Shown here piece after piece: positions 34,299 to 42,068 of a DNA stretch of 42,068 nt. Origin of the DNA: Candidatus Accumulibacter iunctus (GTDB lineage Bacteria; Pseudomonadota; Gammaproteobacteria; Burkholderiales; Rhodocyclaceae); the NCBI GenBank assembly GCA_002345025.1, contig DDUX01000062.1, positions 1-42,068 on the forward strand. The letters are read 5' to 3'. Every line of letters starts with the position of its first letter. Position 1 is the first letter of the stretch. The notes under the pieces are model-generated. The model was not told the origin of the DNA and made no database searches. It worked only from the letters and a program-made list of their open reading frames with translations. Position numbers and translations under genes: made by a program.

Positions 34299-34575
34299 CT
34301 GGGTCACCGGCGCACTGGCGCTCGTCCTCTTCACCACCGCCACCGCGGCACTGGCTGGCACTACGGGCACCGAGTTCCAGAGCCTCTACAACTGGCTCAC
34401 CGGCATGGTGCAGGGCTACTTCGGCAAGGCCGCTGCGGTCGCCGCGATCGGGCTGGGGGCGCTCTTCTCGCTGGCGCGGCTCAATCCGATGCCGATCCTC
34501 TCCGGGGTCGCCTTCGCGGTCTTCCTGCAGTACGCGCCGACCATCTCGACCGGCATCCTGACCGCCACGATCTGA
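34282..34575 (+). CDS. TraA/VirB2-like pilin subunit
   Basis: 97 aa. A long signal region (GALALVLFTTATAALA), a short loop and two hydrophobic helices (YFGKAAAVAAIGLGALFSLA, PILSGVAFAVFLQYAPTIST), the form of conjugative pilins. It also resembles the integrating-element membrane family TIGR03745. It is followed by traL/traE remnants, traK and traB, which is the order of an F-type transfer operon, so TraA identity is supported by context more than by sequence. Confidence 0.75.
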   Translation: MHSSRNWVTGALALVLFTTATAALAGTTGTEFQSLYNWLTGMVQGYFGKAAAVAAIGLGALFSLARLNPMPILSGVAFAVFLQYAPTISTGILTATI

Positions 34576-34585
34576 AGCCCACGCC

Positions 34586-34961
34586 ATGGACGAGACCGGC
34601 TACATCCCGAAGTCGCTCGAAGCGCAGGCAGGTCGCCGACTACCAGAAGAACCTCTTCCTGAAGTACGCCGCCCCCGCCGAGTACGGACGCCTGCAGGCC
34701 GAGTTCGGCGCCCGCAGCGACTTCATTCGCAGGAACAACGCCTCGACCCAGTTCTCCGCGCAGGCCATCCTGCCCAACGAGGCGGCCATGCCGGTCGCGT
34801 TCTCGGGGGTGCTGATGACCTGGGTCGGCGACAAGAAAGCCGCCGAGAAGCAGACCACCTGGCTCGTCGGCTTCCGCTATCTCAATGGGAGACTCCATGT
34901 ATCCGAGTTTCGTGAAACCAGCGATCAAGATCCGTTTGGCGCAGGCGTTGCTGCTCGCTAG
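34586..34961 (+). pseudogene. traL-traE deletion remnant
   Basis: The first 14 codons (DETGYIPKSLEAQ) match the start of TraL-type proteins, then near 34625 the frame changes and sequence of the second half of a TraE-type VirB8-like protein follows: QVADYQKNLFLKYAAPAEYG, FSAQAILPNEAAMPVAFSGV, LMTWVGDKKAAEKQTTWLVG, FRYLNGRLHVSEF, to a stop at 34959-34961 that overlaps traK. A deletion has removed most of TraL and the membrane-anchor half of TraE and left the parts out of frame. Without these the mating-pair apparatus cannot assemble normally. Confidence 0.78.
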
Positions 34962-35619
34962 CCTCGCTCCCCCGAGCGTTGCCGCGCAGTTCCTCGAAGG
35001 CCACCCCGACGACGGGCTGGCCGCCACCGTCTCGCGCACCGAGCCCAGCCTGATCCGTGTCGACGGGCGCAGGATTCGCCGCATCCACGGGGTCGACGGC
35101 GAGTTCGCCGTCAGCGCCGATCGCGAGACCGGCACCGCCTACCTCAAGCCGACGACCAATCAGCCGCAGTTCAGCGTCTTTGTCGCCGACGACGCCGGAC
35201 GCCACTGGAAGTTGCTGCTGCAGGTCGCCGACATTCCGGCCGAAACGCTGGTGCTGCGCGAGCGCGGCCGGCCGGCCGCAGCGGGCAGGGCGCTCGTCGC
35301 CGACGAGCCGCGCCATGCCGCCATCCGCCGGGTGCTGCTGGCGCTGGCTCGCGACACCACGCCGGAAGACATGAGTGCCAGCGAGCGGCTCGAGATCGTC
35401 CCGCTGTGGAACGAGAGCCGCTTCGTCCTCGTGCGGACCCTCGAAGGTGCCCTGCGCGGCGAGAAGTACCAGCTGACCAATGTCTCGCGCACCCGGATGG
35501 TGCTCGACGAGCGCGACTTCTACCGCCGCGGCGTTTTCGCGGTGATGGTCGACGCGCTCGAACTCGGGCCGGGGGAAGCGACGCAGGTGATGGTCGTCCT
35601 GGAGGCACCCGATGCCTGA
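34897..35619 (+). CDS. traK: TraK-like outer-membrane channel protein (F-type)
   Basis: 240 aa. Signal peptide (RLAQALLLASLAPPSVAAQ), then a beta-rich domain typical of the F-type TraK/VirB9 class: ATVSRTEPSLIRVDGRRIRR, HGVDGEFAVSADRETGTAYL, KPTTNQPQFSVFVADDAGRH, and a C-terminal strand set QLTNVSRTRMVLDERDFYRR. It forms the outer part of the secretion core with TraB and TraV. The start at 34897 is chosen for its GGGAG ribosome binding site. It overlaps the traE remnant upstream and the traB remnant downstream (8 bp), matching the F gene order. It appears intact. Confidence 0.85.
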   Translation: MYPSFVKPAIKIRLAQALLLASLAPPSVAAQFLEGHPDDGLAATVSRTEPSLIRVDGRRIRRIHGVDGEFAVSADRETGTAYLKPTTNQPQFSVFVADDAGRHWKLLLQVADIPAETLVLRERGRPAAAGRALVADEPRHAAIRRVLLALARDTTPEDMSASERLEIVPLWNESRFVLVRTLEGALRGEKYQLTNVSRTRMVLDERDFYRRGVFAVMVDALELGPGEATQVMVVLEAPDA

Positions 35620-36113
35620 GTCGCCCGGGAACCGGATGTCCGGGGCGATCGCCCGGCTGTCGCCGAAGCATCGGCAATACCTGATTCTCGGCGTCGGCCT
35701 CTCCATCTTCACGCTGCTCGTCTTCGGCGGCGCGGCGCTCTGGGAGCAGCCGGCGGGACCAGGCCCGGGTGCGCCGATGGCACGCCCGCAACCGCTGCCG
35801 ATCAACGCTCCCGGCGCGCAGGCCGATCCGCGTGACATCTGGATGAGCAAGTCGAGCGAACAGATGCGCCAGATGGAAGAGATGATCCATGGGCTGCGCC
35901 AGCAGGTGGACAGCCTGGACCGGAAGCCGGCGGGAGCGGACGTCGTCTTCCCTCGCGCGGTGCCGCCAGCGGAGCTGCCTCCGCCTCCGGCGCCACCATT
36001 GCCCGAGATGCGGGTGCCGGCGCTGCCGCCCCTGCCCCCGCCACCGGCGAACGCGGGCCCTGGCAGTCCGCCGGTGGCCGTACCGGCGATGCCCCGGATA
36101 CCGGGCTTTTTGA
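35612..36113 (+). pseudogene. traB, 5' part, cut at the island end
   Basis: The N-terminal 167 residues of a TraB/VirB10 type protein: short cytoplasmic part, membrane helix (YLILGVGLSIFTLLVFGGAA), a coiled-coil (QMRQMEEMIHGLRQQVDSLD) and a Pro-rich linker (VPALPPLPPPPANAGPGSPP). At about 36113 the similarity stops and AT-rich sequence leads to the right attachment repeat and the tRNA, so about two thirds of the gene, including the channel-forming beta-barrel domain, is missing. No stop codon intervenes, and by chance the frame stays open through the antisense of the tRNA into the ABC-F gene. Confidence 0.85.
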
Positions 36114-36185
36114 GAAGTTACAGAAACGTTTCCTTATCACCTGAATACATTGATGTTTTGGATTTCTGCGGACTTCGGCGGACGC

Positions 36186-36213
36186 CCGGAAAGTCCCCTC
36201 GACAGGAATCGAA
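36186..36213. repeat. Right attachment-site repeat (attR candidate) at tRNA-Arg
   Basis: CCGGAAAGT, two variant bases, then CCTCGACAGGAATCGAA. It matches 4536-4562 with one indel and one substitution. The 17-mer covers the T-arm and acceptor 3' strand of tRNA-Arg(CCT); CCGGAAAGT extends past the tRNA 3' end into the island side. That the tRNA remains complete fits integration that rebuilds the tRNA 3' end. Confidence 0.8.
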
Positions 36214-36265
36214 CCTGTATCCCACGCTTAGGAGGCGTGTGCACTGTCCATTGTGCTACGAGGAG
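36194..36265 (-). tRNA. tRNA-Arg (anticodon CCT)
   Basis: 72 nt without an encoded CCA. On the minus strand: acceptor CTCCTCG pairing with CGAGGGG (one G-T pair), D-stem GCAC/GTGC, anticodon stem CACGC/GCGTG with loop CTCCTAA (anticodon CCT), T-stem ACAGG/CCTGT with loop TTCGATT, discriminator A at 36194. It reads rare AGG codons. Its 3' end faces the conjugative-element remnant, and the attachment repeat overlaps it. tRNA-Arg genes are frequent integration targets. Confidence 0.93.
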
Positions 36266-36529
36266 GCGGGCGCGTATTGTAGCCGCTGCCTCCGGCTTCC
36301 GCCAAGCTGCGCCTGGCGGTGTCAGGCTTGGCGCCGGCGCTGTCGCGAGCGGAGGCGATTGGCCACGCTCGCCTGGAGCGCACGAGGGCGCACCCGGAAG
36401 GTCTGCGGCTGTCCGGCTCGGGGTAGAATAGTGGGCTGCGGTCGACCGATGGCGCGGCTGGCGGGCCGCGGTCGCCGCCGCCGCTACAGTTCTCTCTCGC
36501 TTCCCTCTCCGGCGCAACGATTCCAGGAC

Positions 36530-38458
36530 ATGCCGTACATCATTCTCTCCGACGCTTCGCTCGCCTTTGGCCACGTGCCGCTGCTCGACCATGCCGACTT
36601 TCAGCTCGATGCGGGGGAAAGGGTGGCGCTGATCGGCCGCAATGGCACCGGCAAGTCGTCGTTGCTTGCCGCGCTCGCCGGCTGCGGCGGGCTGGACGAG
36701 GGCAGGGTCTGGCTGCAGCCGGGGCTGCGCATCGGCTACGTGCCGCAGGAGCCGCCCTTTGCCTGCGAGCAGACGGTGTTCGAGGCCGTCGTGGCCGGCA
36801 TGGGCGAGGTTTCGCGCCTGCTGTCCGAGTACCATGCCGTCTCGCATGCGCTCGGCGAGGCTGGCGCCGACCAGACGGGGTTGCTCGAGCGGATGCACGC
36901 GCTGCAGACGGAACTGGAGGCGCGCCAGGCCTGGTCTTTCGAGGCGCAGGCCGAACGGGTGATCCAGCGCTTCTCGCTCGATGCCGACCGCCTCGTCGGC
37001 ACGCTCTCCGGCGGCCAGAAGAAGCGCCTGGCGCTGGCGCAGGCACTGGCTGTGTCGCCCGACCTGCTGTTGCTCGACGAGCCGACCAACCACCTCGACG
37101 TGGCGGCCATCGAATGGTTGGAGGAGATGCTGGTTCACTCGACGATGACGCTGGTGTTGATCACCCACGACCGCCGCTTCCTCGAGCGTGTCGCGACGCG
37201 CATCGTCGAACTCGACCGCGGCAGCCTGCTTTCCTGTCCCGGCAGCTTCGGCGAGTACCAGGCGCGCAAGGAGGCGATGCTGCACGACGAGGCACTGGCC
37301 AATGCGCGTTTCGACAAGTTCCTGGCGCAGGAGGAAGTGTGGATCAGGCAGGGCATCAAGGCGCGGCGGACACGCAACGAAGGGCGGGTGCTGCGGCTCG
37401 AACGTCTGCGACGGGAGCGGCTGGCGCGCCGCGAACGACAGGGGAAGGTGGAACTGGCGCTCGATGCCGGCGACCGCAGCGGCAAGCTGGTGGCAGCGCT
37501 CGAAGGGGTCGGCAAGAGCTTTGCCGACAAGGTGGTCGTGCGCGACTTCTCGTGCCGCGTGCAGCGTGGCGACAAGATCGGCATCATCGGGCCGAATGGC
37601 GCCGGCAAGACAACGCTGCTGCGGCTGATCCTCGGCGAGCTGGCAGCCGATGCGGGTCGCGTGATCCTCGGCACGAAGGTGCAGGTGGCGTACTTCGACC
37701 AGTTCCGTAGCCAGCTTGACGAGCAGGCGACGCTGATCGAAATCATCTCGCCCGGGTCGGATTTCGTCGAGATCGGCAACCAGAAGAAGCACGTGATCAG
37801 CTACCTTGGCGATTTTCTCTTTGCGCCGCAGCGGGCTCGTTCGCTGGTCAGTTCGCTGTCCGGTGGCGAGCGCAACCGGCTCCTGCTGGCGCGCCTCTTC
37901 GCCCGCCCGGCGAACGTGCTCGTTCTCGACGAGCCGACCAACGACCTCGACATCGAGACGCTCGAGCTGCTCGAGGAGTTGCTGCAGGATTACAGCGGCA
38001 CCCTCTTTCTCGTCAGCCACGATCGCGCCTTCCTCGACAACGTGGTGACGCAGACGATCGCCGCCGAAGGGGAGGGGGTCTGGCGCGAGTACGCCGGCGG
38101 CTATCAGGACTGGGCCGACCATCAGGCGGCGCGCCGTCGGGACGATGTGCCGGCGGTCCCCGAGCAGCGATCCCGGGATGCTCGCGCGGCCGGCGCTGCC
38201 GGCGGCGAAAAGGGGAAAGCGGCGGCGAAGACAGCGGCGAGCGGCAAGCTGTCCTGGAAGGAAAGCCGGGAACTCGCTGCGCTGCCTGAGCGCATAGCGG
38301 TTCTCGAGGCGGAGCAGAAGGCGATCAGCGAGCGTCTGGCCGATCCCGAACTGTACCAGTCGTCGCCGCAGGAGCCGCAGCGGCTGGCGGCGCGGCTGCA
38401 GACGATCGACGACGAGTTGCTCGCCCTCCTCGAACGTTGGGAGGCTCTGGAGAGCTGA
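36530..38458 (+). CDS. uup: ABC-F family ATPase (Uup-type)
   Basis: 642 aa with two ABC domains and no membrane segment. First: Walker A GRNGTGKSS at 36-44, signature LSGGQKKR near 160, Walker B LLLDEPTNHLD near 180. Second: GPNGAGKTT near 353, LSGGERNR near 442, VLDEPTNDLD near 463. Between them is the charged linker (RQGIKARRTRNEGRVLRLER), and the C-terminal coiled-coil (LPERIAVLEAEQKAISERLA) marks the Uup class. Such proteins act on ribosomes or branched DNA. The start at 36530 is chosen because the protein opens with the usual PYIILSDASLAFGHVPLL; upstream in-frame sequence belongs to traB and antisense tRNA. It is convergent with benE, with a 25-bp gap. Confidence 0.93.
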   Translation: MPYIILSDASLAFGHVPLLDHADFQLDAGERVALIGRNGTGKSSLLAALAGCGGLDEGRVWLQPGLRIGYVPQEPPFACEQTVFEAVVAGMGEVSRLLSEYHAVSHALGEAGADQTGLLERMHALQTELEARQAWSFEAQAERVIQRFSLDADRLVGTLSGGQKKRLALAQALAVSPDLLLLDEPTNHLDVAAIEWLEEMLVHSTMTLVLITHDRRFLERVATRIVELDRGSLLSCPGSFGEYQARKEAMLHDEALANARFDKFLAQEEVWIRQGIKARRTRNEGRVLRLERLRRERLARRERQGKVELALDAGDRSGKLVAALEGVGKSFADKVVVRDFSCRVQRGDKIGIIGPNGAGKTTLLRLILGELAADAGRVILGTKVQVAYFDQFRSQLDEQATLIEIISPGSDFVEIGNQKKHVISYLGDFLFAPQRARSLVSSLSGGERNRLLLARLFARPANVLVLDEPTNDLDIETLELLEELLQDYSGTLFLVSHDRAFLDNVVTQTIAAEGEGVWREYAGGYQDWADHQAARRRDDVPAVPEQRSRDARAAGAAGGEKGKAAAKTAASGKLSWKESRELAALPERIAVLEAEQKAISERLADPELYQSSPQEPQRLAARLQTIDDELLALLERWEALES

Positions 38459-38483
38459 CGGCTCTGTGGCCGTGCGACGCGAG

Positions 38484-39719
38484 TCAGTCAGTTCGCTGGC
38501 TCTGCTGCTCGCCAGCAGTAGCGGCACCGGCGTGCGGGCGCAGGCGGCGCAGGTGGGCCGGCGTCACGCGCAGCACGAACAGCGCTGCCAGCCCGGCGAG
38601 CAGTCCCCAGAAAGCCGAGCCGATGCTGGCCAGGGAGACCCCCGAGGCGGTGACGAGGAAGGTCAGCAGCGCCGGCTCGCGTTCGCTTTCGTCGCCGAGC
38701 GCGCTGGCCAGCCCGCTGCCGATCGTACCGAGCAGAGCGAAGCCGGCGATGGCGAGAACGAGTTCCCGCGGCAAGGCGAGAAACAGCGCACCGACGGTTG
38801 CCCCGAAGATGCCGATCAGAACGTAGAAGGCCCCGGCGGCGATGGCGGCGACGTAGCGCCGGTCGGGGTTCTCGTGCGCCTCGCGGCCCATGCAGATGGC
38901 GGCGGTGATGGCGGCGAGATTGAGGGCGAAGCCGCCGAAGGGGGCGAGCAACAGGTTGGCGGCGCCGGTCCAGCCGATCAGCGGCGAGATTGGCAGACGG
39001 TAGCCGGAGGCGCGGATGACCGCGACGCCGGGAACGTTCTGTGATGCCATGGTGACGACGAACAGCGGCAGTGCGACGCCGACCAGCGCGGCCCAGGAAA
39101 ACTGCGGCGTGATGAACACCGGCACCGCCAGCTCGAGCCGCAGACCGTCGACGCGCAGTTGACCCTGCAGCCCGGCAATGCTGACTCCGAGCAGCAGGGT
39201 GAGGACGATGGCGTAGCGCGGCAGCAGCCGGCGGCACAGGAGATAGGCACAGAACATCGGAAACACCAGTGCGAACTCGCTCGTCATCGCGCTGAAGGCG
39301 TCGAGACCGAAACGCAGCAGGACGCCGGCGAGCATGCCGGCAGCGATCGAGATCGGAATGCGGCCGATCATTCTCTCGAACCAGCCGGAGAAGCCGGCGA
39401 CGGTGATCAGCGCTGCCGAGACGAGAAAGGCGCCGGTCGCCTCGGGCAGCGAAACGCCTGTCGCACCGGTGATCAGCATCGCCGCACCGGGAGTGGACCA
39501 GGCGGTGAGGACGGGCACACGGAACCGCAGCGAGAGGCCGATGCTGGTCAGCCCCATTCCCAGACCGAGCGCCAGCATCCATGAGGCGACTTCCGCTGTG
39601 CTTGCCTGCAGCGTTCGTGCCGCCTGGAAGACGATCACCGCCGAACTGGTGAAGCCGACCAGGACGGCGACAAAGCCGGCAGTCAACGCCGCCAGCGAAC
39701 AGTCCCTCAGCAGGCGCAC
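38484..39719 (-). CDS. benE: BenE-type benzoate transporter
   Basis: 411 aa, about 12 membrane helices. The pattern LLRDCSLAALTAGFVAVLVG, FTSSAVIVFQAA, AWSTPGAAMLITGATGVSLP and the later ASQNVPGVAVIRASGYRLPI, GFALNLAAITAAICMGREAH are typical of BenE. It would import benzoate by proton symport, or another aromatic acid; no catabolic genes for benzoate lie in the window. The GTG at 39719 is chosen because it begins with the family's usual N-terminus; another in-frame GTG at 39794 would overlap the patatin gene. It lies 43 bp downstream of that gene in the same direction. Confidence 0.87.
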   Translation of the reverse strand: MRLLRDCSLAALTAGFVAVLVGFTSSAVIVFQAARTLQASTAEVASWMLALGLGMGLTSIGLSLRFRVPVLTAWSTPGAAMLITGATGVSLPEATGAFLVSAALITVAGFSGWFERMIGRIPISIAAGMLAGVLLRFGLDAFSAMTSEFALVFPMFCAYLLCRRLLPRYAIVLTLLLGVSIAGLQGQLRVDGLRLELAVPVFITPQFSWAALVGVALPLFVVTMASQNVPGVAVIRASGYRLPISPLIGWTGAANLLLAPFGGFALNLAAITAAICMGREAHENPDRRYVAAIAAGAFYVLIGIFGATVGALFLALPRELVLAIAGFALLGTIGSGLASALGDESEREPALLTFLVTASGVSLASIGSAFWGLLAGLAALFVLRVTPAHLRRLRPHAGAATAGEQQSQRTD

Positions 39720-39762
39720 GTGGCAAGCGTCCGCTGCTGGTCGCTGCGGAAGTCCCGACGGC

Positions 39763-40647
39763 TCATTGCCGGCCAGTCCTGCGCAGGGCCTCACGAATCT
39801 TCGGCAACGCCGCCTGCGCCGCCTTTTCTCCTTCGAGGATCGAATCGTGACGGGCCTGGAAGTCGGTTGATCCGATGTTGCCGACCTGCGGCTGGATCAC
39901 CACGTCGGCCTCGCGGAGTTCGTAGCGCGCGAGGCTCTGCCCCATGATCGTGAAGGTCTGCAGCAGGATGTCGAAGGTGCTGCGCACCGGCTGGCCCGCG
40001 GGACGTGCCGAGATGTCGACCGCGATCACCACATCGCCGCCCATCTGGCGTGCCGCGCGTACCGGGATCAGGCTCGAGAGGCCGCCGTCGACGTACTCGC
40101 GGCCACTGACCTTCACCGGCTGGAAGACACCGGGGACGGCCGCCGAGGCGCGTACTGCCATGCCGGTGTTGCCGGTTCGGAAGACGATGCTCTCGCCGCT
40201 GTGGAGATCGGTCGCGACCGCTCCGAAGGGCCGCTTGAGGCCCTCCAGCGGGCGCTGGGCGACTGCTTCGTTGACGAACTGCTGCAGCGACTCGCCCTTG
40301 AGGACGCCCCGCGCCGGCAGCGACCAGTCGCTGATCCGGCTCTCATCAAGCTTGTGCGCCAGTTTCTGCAGTTCAAATCCGTTGTGGCCGGCGGCATAGA
40401 GCGCGCCGACGACGGCGCCGGCACTGCTGCCGACGATGATGTCGGGAACGATTCCCTGGCTCTCGAGAACCTTGATGACGCCAATATGGGCGAAGCCGCG
40501 GGCAGCGCCGCCACCAAGCGCCAGAGCGAGTTTCACCGGTCTGGCCGGCGCTGCTGCTGCCGGTGGCGCTGCCGGCGGCGATGCGGGACCGGCACAGCCG
40601 AGCAACGCCAGCGCGGCCATGCAGGCAAGCAGCAGCGGGTGGGGCAT
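39763..40647 (-). CDS. Patatin-like phospholipase lipoprotein (RssA-like)
   Basis: 294 aa. Lipoprotein signal with lipobox LALLGC (Cys18), an Ala/Pro linker, then a patatin domain: LALGGGAARGFAHIGVIKVL (oxyanion loop), DIIVGSSAGAVVGALYAAGH with nucleophile Ser75, and Asp187 in REYVDGGLSSLIPV. Both catalytic residues are present. RssA/NTE-type proteins hydrolyse phospholipids; exact substrate unknown. The start at 40647 is chosen for the signal peptide; the frame runs further upstream but as non-coding. It is divergent from glycogen phosphorylase and followed by benE. This is the second patatin lipoprotein in the window; the sequences differ clearly from each other. Confidence 0.9.
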   Translation of the reverse strand: MPHPLLLACMAALALLGCAGPASPPAAPPAAAAPARPVKLALALGGGAARGFAHIGVIKVLESQGIVPDIIVGSSAGAVVGALYAAGHNGFELQKLAHKLDESRISDWSLPARGVLKGESLQQFVNEAVAQRPLEGLKRPFGAVATDLHSGESIVFRTGNTGMAVRASAAVPGVFQPVKVSGREYVDGGLSSLIPVRAARQMGGDVVIAVDISARPAGQPVRSTFDILLQTFTIMGQSLARYELREADVVIQPQVGNIGSTDFQARHDSILEGEKAAQAALPKIREALRRTGRQ

Positions 40648-40922
40648 GGGGCTATTCTTCCTGAAGTTGCTCGGGTCGGCGTCGCCGCGGCCGTCGTGAC
40701 GGTCGGTGATCGCTGCCTTTGGGCTGGCGCGCACCCGTCTGGCCGGCCGGAAATCCCTCCAGACGACACGGCAAGCGTCAGCTCCCGAGGACGCGAGGCA
40801 AAAAACGGGCGCACGTGCACAGACTCGAACAATACTATAGACTCGCCGCTGGCGTGAAGCGCTGAGGAGTGTTTCACGATTTCTCACCAATGGCTGAAGA
40901 ACGATGTTGCGGGGGTATTGAC
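40648..40922. promoter_or_regulatory. Divergent promoter region, patatin and glgP
   Basis: 275 bp between two divergent genes. An AT-rich patch near 40830-40850 (AATACTATAGACT) contains TATA-like hexamers on both strands and is the best promoter candidate. No operator is recognised. Confidence 0.35.
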
Positions 40923-42068
40923 ATGAACGACAAGACCAAGGCCGAAGGAGGGCGGGGTGCGGAGGTGGATCCCGGTTTCCTGACGGGGCGCGAGGACCGG
41001 CGGACGGGTCTCGGGGTGGATGCGCTGAAACGCGCACTGCTGGACAAGCTGGTGTATGTGCAGGCGCGCTTTCCGCAGGTGGCGACCCGCCACGACTGTT
41101 TCGTCGCGCTCGCACAGGCGGTGCGCGACCGCCTGCTGCAGCGCTGGGTGCAGACGGCGCGGACCTACCGTGACCGCGGCAGCCGGACCGTCTGCTACAT
41201 GTCGGCCGAATTCCTGATTGGCCCGCAGTTGGGCAACAACCTGATCAATCTCGGAATCTACGACAACGCGCGGCAGGCAATGAAGGAGTTCGGGCTGGAT
41301 CTGGAACTGCTGCTCGAGGAGGAGGAGGAGCCGGGGCTGGGCAACGGCGGCCTCGGCCGCTTGGCGGCGTGTTATCTCGATTCGCTGGCGACGCTCGAGA
41401 TTCCCGCCATCGGCTATGGCATCCGCTACGAGTTCGGGATTTTCACGCAGGCGATTCGTGATGGCTGGCAGGTCGAGCTGACCGACAAATGGTTGCGTTC
41501 GGGCAGCCCCTGGCTGATTCACCGGCCGAACATCGCCTTCGAGATCAAGCTCGGCGGCCGTACCGAGCACCAGTATGAAGCCAGCGGCAACCGCCGCCTG
41601 CGCGTGCAGTGGGTTCCCGCCAAGCTCGTGCGCGGCACCGCCTGGGACATGCCGGTTCTCGGCTATGGTGTGAACACGCCGAACCGGCTGCGGCTGTGGA
41701 GCGCCGAGGCACCCGAATCCTTCGATTTCGCGGCCTTCAACGCCGGCAACTACTATCAGGCGGTCGATGCCCAGATTTCTTCGGAGACAATCACCAAGGT
41801 ACTCTATCCGAACGACGAGACGGAAGCCGGCCAGCAGTTGCGCCTCGAGCAGCAGTATTTCTTCGTTTCCTGTTCGCTGCAGGACATGATCCGCCTGCAG
41901 TTGCAGCGCGAGCAGAACCTCGACCACTTCGACGAGAAGTTCGTCGTCCAGCTCAACGATACACATCCGTCGATCGCCGTCGCCGAGCTGATGCGCCTGC
42001 TGGTCGATGAGTATGCGATGGAGTGGGAGCAGGCCTGGGCGATCACCCGCCGCACCTTTGCCTACACC
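40923..42068 (+). CDS. glgP: Glycogen phosphorylase, 5' part
   Basis: The first 382 codons, open to the window end; complete enzymes are about 800-830 aa. It releases glucose-1-phosphate from glycogen. The family signature is clear: TVCYMSAEFLIGPQLGNNLI, EEEPGLGNGGLGRLAACYLD, SLATLEIPAIGYGIRYEFGI, FTQAIRDGWQVELTDKWLRS and VVQLNDTHPSIAVAELMRLL. The pyridoxal-phosphate lysine lies beyond the edge. The ATG at 40923 is used; a G-rich GGGGGT lies upstream as a weak ribosome binding site. Glycogen cycling is central in Accumulibacter-type bacteria, which fits but does not prove the host. Confidence 0.93.
   Translation, partial: MNDKTKAEGGRGAEVDPGFLTGREDRRTGLGVDALKRALLDKLVYVQARFPQVATRHDCFVALAQAVRDRLLQRWVQTARTYRDRGSRTVCYMSAEFLIGPQLGNNLINLGIYDNARQAMKEFGLDLELLLEEEEEPGLGNGGLGRLAACYLDSLATLEIPAIGYGIRYEFGIFTQAIRDGWQVELTDKWLRSGSPWLIHRPNIAFEIKLGGRTEHQYEASGNRRLRVQWVPAKLVRGTAWDMPVLGYGVNTPNRLRLWSAEAPESFDFAAFNAGNYYQAVDAQISSETITKVLYPNDETEAGQQLRLEQQYFFVSCSLQDMIRLQLQREQNLDHFDEKFVVQLNDTHPSIAVAELMRLLVDEYAMEWEQAWAITRRTFAYT

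Noticed and set aside
35612..38458. A single 948-aa protein joining TraB and the ABC-F ATPase
   Set aside because: The middle part is AT-rich junction sequence and antisense tRNA-Arg with no domain, and the ABC-F protein has a natural start at 36530. The open frame is best taken as chance.
40884..41966. Long open frame antisense to glycogen phosphorylase
   Set aside because: It mirrors the codon pattern of a clear glgP coding strand, as expected in GC-rich DNA, and shows no family features.

Overview
The window is GC-rich DNA with the gene content of a betaproteobacterium. A Rhodocyclales or 'Candidatus Accumulibacter'-like host is my best guess, from overall gene style and from no single marker. 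Two chromosomal-looking flanks surround a foreign block of about 31.6 kb.

Left flank (1-4516): a YadG/YadH-type ABC exporter, a small protein gene behind a perfect 6-4-6 inverted repeat, an oxidoreductase-like small protein, a nitroreductase-family protein and a small membrane protein. Right flank (36194-42068): tRNA-Arg(CCT), an Uup-type ABC-F ATPase, a BenE-type transporter, a patatin-like lipoprotein and the 5' part of glycogen phosphorylase.

The island (about 4536-36213) is bounded by an imperfect 27/28-bp direct repeat. Its right copy overlaps the 3' end of tRNA-Arg(CCT), as expected for a tRNA-integrated element. It carries three kinds of DNA. (1) Decayed parts of an integrating conjugative element: a DUF1845 protein, a nonsense-mutated ssb, a tyrosine recombinase relic, a nonsense-mutated lytic transglycosylase, an OmpA-like protein and an F-type transfer block traA-(traL/traE deletion)-traK-traB, with traB cut off next to the tRNA. 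(2) A block read leftward (18898 to 4684): sensor kinase, LuxR-type response regulator, stand-alone pseudo-receiver, DUF1254/DUF1214 protein, beta-propeller-like protein, outer-membrane proteins, small exported proteins, an ion channel relic and a patatin lipoprotein. Several of these genes are broken or fused by deletions. (3) Cargo that looks intact: a FabR-like TetR regulator divergent from a long acyl-CoA dehydrogenase and an uncharacterised 152-aa protein, an IMPDH/GMP-reductase family enzyme with CBS domains, and NnrU.

Most notable are the tRNA-associated repeats; a 43-45-nt C/G-rich element found about 20 nt upstream of three consecutive genes (ssb and two small genes); two near-identical TGTAC-N4-GTACA operators 25 kb apart, one of them next to the FabR-like regulator gene; and the unidirectional envelope block under a two-component system. 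All calls come from reading the sequence; no database search was run.
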